Assembly: GCA_036245805.1 (NCBI GenBank)
Contig: BTRK01000002.1
Span: 23,429,067 to 23,493,066, forward strand
Source: Pristionchus mayeri
Taxonomy: Eukaryota > Nematoda > Chromadorea > Rhabditida > Neodiplogasteridae
Direction of reading: 5' to 3'
DNA: 64,000 nucleotides
The notes beneath the pieces were generated by a model. The model worked only from the letters and a program-made list of their open reading frames with translations. It was not told the DNA's origin and did no database searches. The position numbers and the translations under genes are program-made. Positions within the stretch are counted from its first letter, which is position 1; each line of letters starts with the position of its first letter. This document shows positions 55,052 to 64,000 of this stretch, one piece after another.

Positions 55052-55956
55052 TAGGGACAATCATCTGCAAATTAAAAAGCTTAAAACCGGGAAAAGGTTG
55101 TGCACGGAGCGATGTTTCCCAAGCACCGCGAATTTAAATCTATGAAGAAATCTTTTTAAAAAATCAGTTACCGAATTCTAGGGGATGCCGTTCTCCAATT
55201 TTTACAGCGAATAAAGAGTTATTCATGAGAAAAATATATTTAAAAAATAGGAAAAAAATATGTCAGCGAAAAAATTCTGTAGGCACTTGTATTTCGCCAC
55301 ATTCAGTTTAAATTAGCTAGAAATCGTTTCAGGGGGTGCCGCCCTCCAAATCTGAGTTGGAATACTCTACGTACAAGATTAGTTTATTCAACAAAAAATT
55401 AGCAAAATTTATGTCAGCGAAACATTGCAATACAAGCTTGAACTTTTAGAAGATGATGGACGCCGCAGCTAATATTTAAGCGATATTTATGTTTTCTTTC
55501 ATTTTATACGATTGAATATCACCCGATTGAACATACTATGTATTCAAAAGGTATATTAATAATTTACTTAAATTTAGCACACAGAGATGCACGAAGCTAC
55601 AGTATACCATTATCAATCGAGCTCAATGATTAGAAGCACATACGTCCCAGAATATAAAACATGATAAATTATTTACCAAATTTAACAGTTCTATGTAATG
55701 CAATAAAAGAAAACATGATATATTCAATGTGAAATTTCGAAATATTGTCCCGCTGAACTGACATGACCCAGCAAACCTCTGGAGAGCTTGCACTACACCA
55801 CGATGGGCGGAGCTTAGAGAAATAGGCGCATACTCATTGAAAATGAAACATATTATAATTCTAGTGACGCTATTCTCTTTCCGCACCATCGATAACCCCG
55901 TCCCATATAATAAAAGAATTTTAGAAAAATTTTGAAATTTTGAGTGGATGACCCTA
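55052..55956. mobile_element. 905-bp non-autonomous DNA transposon, copy 2
   Basis: Same element as 42342-43246 and in the same orientation, differing at only a handful of positions (for example ATGTCAGC for ATATCAGC near 55411). Flanked by its own 9-bp duplication GTTGAGAAA (55043-55051 and 55957-55965). The different flanking duplications prove two separate insertions and rule out a segmental duplication. Confidence 0.92.
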
Positions 55957-55965
55957 GTTGAGAAA

Positions 55966-57041
55966 ATTGATCCTACAAAATTCGTTGTGCATTATACAAT
56001 TCGTAGATAGTCTTTCCTGGGGGGATGTAGAACTTCAGGTATTGAAATTGTATCACTGCTAACGTTTTAGATCAATTTAGATCCTTATCTACTTAAAGTA
56101 GATAATGATCGAAATTTCAACTGAATAATGCATAATAATGTTATATTATCCAGTGCATTTTGCGCGAGATCGAATAGGTATTTATCTCCAGAAGGATACC
56201 AATAATGAAGCATTAAAAAATGAATTTCTGCATCCAGAAAAGAATGCCCACTCGATATTGTTGGTTTTCCCCCTTTCACAGCTTCTCTCGTTGAGTACTC
56301 CTTGAGAAAGATATCGTCGGTCAATTCACTTCCTCATTTGTTGTGAGAATAGCAGATCCAGAGCCTCTACGAATCCCTCACAAACTCATTTCACTGGAAA
56401 ACACCAATCAACAATCGTCCTCATTTTCCAAGAATTCTCGCAAAATACCATTCCCCCTCTAATTTTTTTCATTCGTTTCACACAACATTGGGAAGCAACC
56501 ATTTTTATGTCGCCATACATTCACAAGAATAGGGTGAGATAGGGTCGGACACGTGGTGTCCTACAACAGTCGGCCTACAGTACACTCGAATAATAAATCG
56601 ATACGATTCAATCATCGGCCGATGCTCACTCGGGTGAATATCGACACTATATCGATTGGATGGGGACGAGATGGTACAGTATACTGGGAGTGATAGAAGA
56701 GAAGAGACCCGGGAGACACAGTTGCCGACTGCAGCAAAGGGAAAGAGAAAGGGGTGTCAATGATTACAAGCGTCAAGGTTTGAAATGGAGGAAGCAGATG
56801 GATCAGAGGGAACCGCGTATCCAAGGAATCGATTGAGTAGGAATGATGCAAGCGAATGCGATTGATAGAAAGGAGGACAATATGTGTGAGGGGCGAATCG
56901 TACTCGAAATAGGGGATCAAGCATTACCAACGTGTACAATATAATCTATGTAGGAATATCGACTGACTAGCTTATTAGGATGCACGTCTCAAACTGACAG
57001 CATCGATTAGCTGTTTAGAGATTACCATAAGGGGATGGTGA
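55966..57041. other. intergenic stretch
   Basis: No gene is supported; probably the 3' region of the minus-strand gene at 57042. Confidence 0.5.
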
Positions 57042-58625
57042 TTATCGATTGGGAGGGGGCGGGGCTGAAGAGAGACGACGTGAGATAACCACTTGAGAGC
57101 ACATTAATTCTTCCTCCTCCACGTCAGATTCGTCGTCGAATGAGACATTCTGAACAAAGAACCATTAGCAATGCATACGAACAAGGTTCACGGTTCAGTA
57201 CAGTATCTAGATTATTGCAATTTCAGGGAAACGAACCTTAGAAATGGAGAGGATCTTGAAAGTGTCCGATGGAGCCGAGCAGGATACGGTACTTTCATCA
57301 GACAGCCGATGGTTCGAAGGAATGACAACGGCGGGAGATGCAGCTGAAACAGAGAATAGTTAGTTACTTGGTTACAGTAATCCCTCAGTAGTTACGGTTG
57401 CTCCCAGTTCCTCGAGTTTCGCATTACCAGTGTGTGCGTACAAACATTGAGTCGTCTGTTCCCTCTAATTAAGCCGTTCCGATTCTTAATCCGATTGTTG
57501 ACTTCACTGACCCCGCGAGTCTTCGATGCTCCGCACTATCTCTCCGTTGCGCGCAAAAAAAGAAAGAAAGCTAACAGCGGATGGAAACAGATATTGCATA
57601 ATGACGTGAAGAAGTGGAGAAGAAGGAGGAAAGGAAAGAGCGAGGGAGGGAGGGAGGGAGGGGGGGGGAGAAGGGAGAAACAGGGAAGGGAACAAGGAGG
57701 TCTCTCTCGCATATTGCTATTGCCCACGCGTTCGTCACTCGGGAATGTCTAGTGTAGATGTCCTCCCATCATCTAATCCCTCTCTGCTCACCTTTCGTGG
57801 TCTGGACGGCGAATCTTCCTCTTCGTATTCCATTCCCCATAGTGGGAGTAACGGTGGCCTTCGGAGTCTCGGGACCAGACGAAGACGTCGAGGGAATCGA
57901 GGAGAACGTCGTAGGAACTGAGGAGTAGGCAGAGGAAGACGACGATGATGATGCCTGAGAGGAGGAAGATTCCATCTGAGACTCGTCTGGGGTCCATCCC
58001 CCCCTATTTGTTCCCTTCCTCTCACCTGCTTCCTCTTATTGGAGTTCTCATCGTGCTTGGATGGCCACACGAAGTACTGCTGATGCTGTTGCAGAGTGAT
58101 CACCTGCAATCATCTTCCCATTCAGAGGACACTCTATTCTGCCCCGGAAGTGTTTACACGAGTTCATTGAGAACAACTGACTGGGCTATCCATCACATCA
58201 TACGACTCCCTAGGAGAAGAAAACAACTACTACCAACGAAAGAGTGAACATAATCAGGTAGCATTTCATAATATTCCCCGTTTCTTTCCATCATCCCCTC
58301 ACGGTATCTTGCCTCTTTCTAGTCATTCATCTACTTATCATTCCAAATAGTGCGCGTCCTCTACTTCAGGGATGCTATGCATATTCAATTGTCGTCAAAA
58401 CAGAGGAGTTTCCCGTCAAAACATCACTGCATACATTAACCATCGTTTTGAGAACCCTCTGCTGTCGTTGACGACAACAGCCTATTTCAGGAAGGGGGAG
58501 TAAGGACAGAGGTGGGAGAGGGGTATAATTGAAGTGCGGACCTGGAAGTGGAAATCCCTCTTGGGACGACGTTTCCCAGTCCACAGTTCGTCGTTGTTGT
58601 TGTTCTGATTCACACACATTTGCAT
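57042..58625 (-). CDS. Ser-rich protein with RFxV-like motif (186 aa or longer)
   Basis: Exons 58542-58625, 58026-58103, 57792-57975, 57237-57343, 57042-57149 (TAA); total 561 nt in phase. The first exon begins ATG immediately after an acceptor (CTCTTTCAG), so it is either a trans-spliced start or an internal exon. Order of features: Asn run (NQNNNNDELW), basic block (GKRRPKRDFHFQVITLQQ), WPSKHDENSNKRKQ, a long Ser-rich segment, IRRGRFAVQTTK, and an acidic C terminus (SFDDESDVEEEELMCSQ) ending RRLSSAPPPPNR. RF-A-V fits the RFxV docking motif bound by SPAK/OSR1-type kinases and found in WNK-pathway proteins; that link is inference from four residues. Exon 3 is open in two frames; the Ser-rich frame is chosen because it alone joins exons 4 and 5 into a protein-like end. 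Confidence 0.65.
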
Positions 58626-61600
58626 CTGAAAGAGACAATTTGAATGAGTGAGAGGGAAAAGTACGAACGACGAGATCACAACGAATGAGAGCACGGTAGA
58701 TCACAGAGAGACAGGACATCCAGTGAGGGAGATACAGCGAAAGGGAGAGATAGGAGCTCAGATGGGGGATGCCCCATAGAGAGACCGCGTTCCCACCACC
58801 AGAATAGAGGGAGAGAGAGGATTGAGAGAACGGAAGAAAGGAGAGAGCGGCAGAGAAGAGACGAGATGAGAGACAAGGGAAGAAGGAGAGAGCAGGAACG
58901 GAGGAGATAGGGCTGTTGACCATTGAGAGTTGCACTGGAAATGAGCGAGAGTGGAGCAGATAGGGGAGAGAGGGGGGAGATGGTTGGGGGGGGGGGGACT
59001 TTGATGAAAGGAGGCACTGTTGCCCGGTAAACAATTACACAATCAAAGGCATCTGTGAAAGTACAGTCGACCTTTCTCATCTCTCTCTACGTTCAACAGT
59101 ACTCTTACAGTACTCCTACCTCACCGTTTCATCCTTCTCCGCTGGAAGGGAGCGCAACTGTGTCCGTAGCGTTAATCTTATAGCGTTAGCCCCCTCTAGC
59201 TCCGCCCCTCTCCTACTCCTCCTATCTCTTCCTATCACTCATGACGCTCGTTCACGATATAACCACATGGCTCTCTCCGATCTTCCCCCTCTCTCGCTTC
59301 CCTACTCAATCTCAATACTCTCTCATCATTCCTCTGCTTTCTCTACCTTCTCTCACTTATTAGCCCTCTCTCGTAGTCTTCTCTAATGAGCGAAACCTCA
59401 ACCGGAGCTGCGCAGTTCTCTTCTTTTAATTCACCGCCCTTTTCGTCGTTTTAACTCCACAATACGCGGAGGGATGCAGCGGTGCGAGGGTGTACACCAC
59501 GTGGTGCAGTACAGTAGGCCGACGTCTCCAAGATCTCGCTTGTCGAGAATACAACACGCGAGCGAGCGTGTTCAAATCAAATCAAATCAAATCAAATTTA
59601 TTCAAGCATCAGGTCACGGGCCTGTTGAATCATGCAATCGTTCCACTTATCGGGGTATCTTCTGCTTTTGTCGGCCCAGTTAACTCCCAAGTGGCGCACG
59701 AGTTCGTCTCGCCACCTCATTTTGGGCCTTCCGATCAGTCTTTCTCTGTCCCAAGGTGTCCATTGAGCTAATCGCTGCGTCCATCTTTCATCATTAAACA
59801 AAGCTATCCTTCTCGCCCATTTCCATTGTTCATTGAGCGTGTTCATGACGCTATTTCCCAGGAGGGAAGGAGGGAGGAGGGAATGAGACTGTAGCTAGCG
59901 CGAGCTGTTTCCCCTTACAAGAAATTGGCGACGGTGAATGAGAATAGAACCGACACCAGAATACGTCAGAGAAACGAATACGACTACGGAAAGTTCAAGC
60001 GATAGCAGGAGAGAAGGGCAATGAGGGTTTGGACTGAGAGATGGAAATAGATAGCCTACCAGAAGGGGAATTAATGGGAAATGAGCAAGAGTACGGGGGA
60101 ACTCCTGCACTCTGCACCATTTCCTGCTCAAGCTCGAGTAAAGAGGGATGAGCGAACGAGTGCAGAGGGATAATCGAAGAGAGAGACTAGTGGAGGAGCA
60201 ATGCATGCATCGTCTCTGTGCGTCCATGTTCGAATCCCAGAGTATTCAGACTGTCTAGGAGATGCCAGAGGGGGAGTGGGAGAAGAGAATACAGAAGAGG
60301 AAGACCAAGGGGGGATGTAAGGGCAACTACAAAATTCAGAGCTCACGCCTCAAAACAGAGACGATCGTGCAATTCAGAGCATATTCTACGTCAAAAGAGG
60401 GAGAGAGAAGCAGAAAGTGAGGAAAACCTCCAAATATGGCGAGTAATTCGAGATGTGGAGGAAGGGGAGAGGAGGGGGGGACGTCACTCAGTCATCACCA
60501 AAAATGAGCTAATCACCGAGCAAAATTCCTGTTATATCATCGTGCTGAGTAGTGAGTAATATGCGCGGATTTGAGGGAGTGGAGTGATTCAGAGTGAATC
60601 AGAGTGGGCATTCCCCCTATTGGGAGGATGAAGAGGGGGCGGAGAAGGGATAAGTAGTTGAAACTATGCAGAAATTGCAGAGCCGTAGGGGAGGAATAAT
60701 TCACCCCCGCACTTCTCCTCTTTTCAACTCTTCATCGTGAGAAGAAGAGGAGGAGAAGACGGGAATTCCCGTCGCTGCTTGAAACCCGCTCCCAACTGAA
60801 CGAAGACAGGTCGCCCATGGGTGTGGCATCCTCACCATCTAATACTCAGGCAAAGGGAAGGTAGCGAGTGCCGCCCCCTTTGTCCTAGAGATCGTCGCCT
60901 TCTTCCAATGACAAGAATAGAGAGCGTTCCCTTCTGAGTACATGTACTGGGGTGCGCAGTGAGTTTATCCCCGGTGTCGGCAGGAACGGAGAAGAAGAGA
61001 GAAAGGAAGAAAAGGCAGGAAAGGCAGGAAAGTCGGGGGAATAACAGCGAGAAGCACGCTGATTACACTCCCACTCTCGCTAAAACATCGGCCAACACGT
61101 CAGAACTTTCTCCGTACGTGAATGGAATCGTGAGAGCGATCATTTATAGGTGCTGATGAGGAGGGGAACTACATGTTGTCCACTACTCTTCCCACTACAT
61201 TCGATAGTGTCCGCGAATTATCATTTCACAACACCCTTCCCATACTCGACGAACACAGGGGATGCACACACCGAGTCTCCTGTTTCGAATGTGCGAAGAG
61301 AGATGGACACTGGATTGTACAGTAACATGCACAATCCCTCCCAAATGCACGAGGAAGGTTACTGAACTTTCCTGAATTCAATCCAATAATGAATTGGCGG
61401 GGTGGGAATGAGAACGAGACCAATGCGCGGATAACTGAGAGAGGGACACCAAGATGTTCTCTTCTCTCCCACGACAAATGGTCGCAAGAGGCGTGGGTTA
61501 ATTACCACTCACGACAGGGAACAATACGATGTTCGAAGATCAAACAGCCAATTAGTCAGGTGGTAAAGGCAAAGGACTGGAGGGATTCCCCCTCGAGGAT

Positions 61601-62747
61601 TTATCAACGACCGAGAGGCGAGAAGAACTAGACGCATGACTAAGCAGGCGCTGGCTCATCGCACTTCTTCACTCCCTAAACATCTGCCAGTCATTTAAAC
61701 GTCGACACCAACAATTCCTGATGACTACATTGCAGCTTATTTCTGCCCGTTCTTTGTGGGATAAAAGGAGAAGAGGGGGACATTCCCTCTGGCCGCACAA
61801 CCAGGAAGACGACCAAATGGCTTCCTTCACTCTCTATTCACATGTTTCAGCAGCCAATTCCCCTCTCTGAGACACGTCAAAAGTTCGCAGTTCCTGGATC
61901 GAATCCCTTTTTCCTTCCGCCTTCTCAAGAACGATGAATATGAGAATGGCGGCATGTGTTGAAGCCTCGCGGCCCGTAATCCGGATTAGCCTCAATAATT
62001 GAAAAGCCTCGTGATAAGGAGGGTGTAATATGAGAACCGTCGCCTAGTGATGACTACGCAATGTAAAGGAGACTAAGGAGAGAGCAAGGTATGCTACTGA
62101 ATGGGGGATGAATCAGGGGGGGGGGGGGTCCAGATGAGTGATCTCCTCCCTTCCACTCCGCCTTCCCACACAAAACAGACCGTTCTCGGCCCAAGCGCTA
62201 CTCTATCCCATTCTCTCGCTCTCTCATCCTTCCTATCTCCCTACACCCTCTCAGACCGCCATGATCTCTCAACGGCGCCGTCGCGCTTGAGCAAACGGAA
62301 GGCGCACGATGGTGATAGGAAGCGAACCACGAGGAATAAGAGAACGGGCCAAAACGAGAGAGTGCAGAGACAGAAAGGACGTGAGATAGTGAGAAAAACG
62401 AGGAGAGTCGATGGAAGGATGATGTGCTGTGAACTGTGATTGCCGTAGATTGGGAAGTAATGAGCCTACTTTCTGGCGCCAGACAGTGCATTCACTGCAC
62501 TACACAAGAGACACCACCAAGAGGCGCAGGAAGGGGATTTCAACTATCCCCTGATTATGCACGGAATACAAGAGAATAGAGCGATAGGAGTGTCAATGGA
62601 TGAATGGGCTGATAACTATCTCCACTTGCAGAGAAATTGCAATCCCTAATCTCTTCTGGACACAGCACACAAGACACGATACGGCTACATCACTGCCATC
62701 ACTCAATATTGCACACGATGCACTACACTACGACTGAGTTACCGTAC
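58626..62747. other. GA-rich stretch, possible long first intron
   Basis: About 4.1 kb of purine-rich DNA with many GAGAGAGA and GGGAGG words, producing long but low-complexity open frames (for example 58375-59034 minus, Ser/Leu/Pro-rich). Contains an RTE-type LINE fragment at 59572-59846 and G-runs at 58986 and 62116. No independent gene is supported. Confidence 0.5.
59572..59846 (-). mobile_element. RTE-type LINE 3' fragment
   Basis: Minus strand encodes the C-terminal tail typical of RTE/BovB-like reverse transcriptases (WKWARRIALFNDERWTQRLA, WTPWDRERLIGRPKMRWRDE; the RRxxWAGHIAR / GRPxxRWxD pattern), then a stop and a tail of TTGAT pentamer repeats (59575-59596). The 5' part is lost by truncation at about 59846. 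Confidence 0.85.
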
Positions 62748-62816
62748 CCTCGGGAAGCGAGGAGGCTGCGAGTGGAAACGACGAGGAGCAGGAAGAGGAG
62801 CAGATGATGACGACAT
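62748..62816 (-). CDS. possible first exon of the Ser-rich gene
   Basis: ATG at 62816 opens 23 codons (MSSSSAPLPAPRRFHSQPPR...) to a donor AGG|GTACGG in phase 0, the same phase as the exon starting at 58625. If joined, the protein becomes 209 aa and the gene gains a 4.1-kb first intron. An acceptor-like TTCTCAAAG directly precedes the ATG. The join rests on phase and composition only. Confidence 0.35.
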
Positions 62817-64000
62817 CTTTGAGAAGGTTACTGTAGTCAATCAAGTATGTTACGATAACTCGCGAAGTATGCGGGGGAATGAGGAGGGAAGCCTTCGGGG
62901 CAATACCACTCGAGAAGAGGCGGAGTCAAGAAGGGGAAGAAGGGGGGGGGGGGGTTCGGAAGGGCTCTTGGGTCTGGAGGGATGGAGAAAGAACGAGGGC
63001 GGAAATGACTGCCCAATTGCAGTTATTTGTTCCGAGTATCCACGATGAAACATAGCGGGTCTACCAGTGTGTTCCTAGAGAGAAACACTGCAGAATCTGC
63101 AGGGGAACTTTCGGAATGGGCTCTTAGACGCGCCCTCAGGGGGTTGTCCGCCCGTCTAAGGGTCAGATTGAAACGTAATTGAATGGGCAGGGAAATGGGG
63201 GTGCACGTACAGCATCCCCTCCTCTCCTCTCCCCACTCTCATTTTTCCCTCAGAAAGAATGAATCTCCTCATTCCACACACTCTTTCATTCGTCATAGAG
63301 AGTGGGAAGAGGGTGCAGAACGGGGAGAGCCGTCGTTCATCCTAGTCTTCTGACGTCCTCGGGAGGAGTAATGAGAAGAGAAAGGGAAGGGGGGAGTAGC
63401 CCAAGAATGGAATGAGATGGGGGCATTCATTGTGGAAATGTACAGTGGAGGGCGCCGAAGAGAGCAATGAAAGTGGCAGAGGCAATGGATCCTAATGGAC
63501 GCCTTTCATCTCATCACAGCATTACGTTGAGATTACTGTGGTCATCATTACTGATCATCTCCCTGCACTATTCATCACCACAAGACTCTACAGCTCACGC
63601 GTCATATAAAGATGTAATCTGTCGTCGTTATCTTCGATGGCATGCAAGGCAGTTTCAATGATTGGGTTCCTAACAAACGTTTTGTGCCATGAAATGTCAT
63701 GAGGCCGAGGTCGCCAAAGCATTTGTGAGGTCGAAAACACCCCATGACAGATCTTCGAGGGGCACTGATAACCATTCTGGAGACATCGAAAAGAGTGGGA
63801 AAAGTTTCAGGGCCAAAACAAAGCGGCGATTAGGCAGACAGTCACGAAGTGGAATAAAGAGAAGAGAGGGTGGCACGTGGGTTATCGTCGAGGAAGTATG
63901 ACAGGAACAAATAAACCTCCCCGTTCTAAACGAGTGAACAACATCTCATTCCAACGTTTCGCTAAAAAAATGAAGGGAGTTCGCAAATTCGACAGACGTT
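62817..64000. other. non-genic right end
   Basis: GA-rich to neutral sequence with a G run at 62942-62954. The open frame 63689-63901 (Arg/Lys/Ser-rich) and 63467-63661 have no splice context or domain. Probably promoter or upstream DNA of the minus-strand gene. Confidence 0.45.

Noticed and set aside
58375..59034. 219-codon open frame on the minus strand
   Set aside because: Ser/Leu/Pro-rich translation of a GA-rich tract; it overlaps the MQMCV exon in another frame and has no domain.

Overview
The window looks like nematode nuclear DNA. Genes are cut into many small exons by introns of about 38-60 nt with T-rich 3' ends, there is a CPEB-family gene and a DNAJC21 orthologue, a nuclear tRNA-Ser, several long G-tracts, and heavy loading with LINEs, mariner and palindromic DNA elements. 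I cannot name the species; a rhabditid or diplogastrid-like nematode is the best guess.

The left part (1-39 kb) is mostly mobile and repetitive DNA. It holds two near-full-length CR1/Jockey-type LINEs (about 1.9-6.0 kb on +, frame-shifted; 25.0-29.1 kb on -, both ORFs open), two 5'-truncated LINE 3' ends, an intact mariner transposase (18.9-20.0 kb), and a striking set of long inverted-repeat elements: 7.4-10.3, 11.1-12.2, 13.0-13.6, 30.2-30.5, 30.8-31.5, 32.7-34.0, 36.5-36.7 and 38.9-39.3 kb. Two of these are Tc1/mariner-type elements that are palindromic almost from end to end. Between them lie small genes with very short coiled-coil exons (10.4-10.9, 16.06-16.58, 16.94-17.50, 32.2-34.4 kb) that appear to form a local family, with relics at 15.3-15.9 and 23.2 kb. 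A tandem minisatellite and an unusual cluster of GAGCCGT motifs lie at 20.1-21.9 kb.

The right part (35-64 kb) is gene-richer. On the minus strand: a small protein ending in a CaaX-like box (35.2-35.7), an unrecognised multi-exon gene (38.2-38.9), and a protein with a GYF-like N terminus and a C2H2-like zinc finger (39.4-41.6). On the plus strand: a complete 15-exon DNAJC21-type J protein of ribosome biogenesis (43.5-46.1). It is followed by a convergent 71-aa gene, a small single-pass membrane protein (47.3-48.1), a complete 17-exon CPEB translational regulator with a tRNA-Ser(UGA) antisense in one intron (48.8-52.0), and a one-domain Ig-like protein (53.6-54.2). A minus-strand gene encoding a Ser-rich protein with an RFxV-like motif occupies 57.0-58.6 and may begin at 62.8 kb across a long GA-rich intron.

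Two 905-bp non-autonomous DNA transposons (42.3 and 55.1 kb), nearly identical and each with its own 9-bp target duplication, flank the gene-rich block. Gene models were built by hand from splice sites and reading phase; all listed CDS totals are multiples of three. Several introns end in AAG or GAG rather than CAG/TAG, which seems to be a property of this genome.
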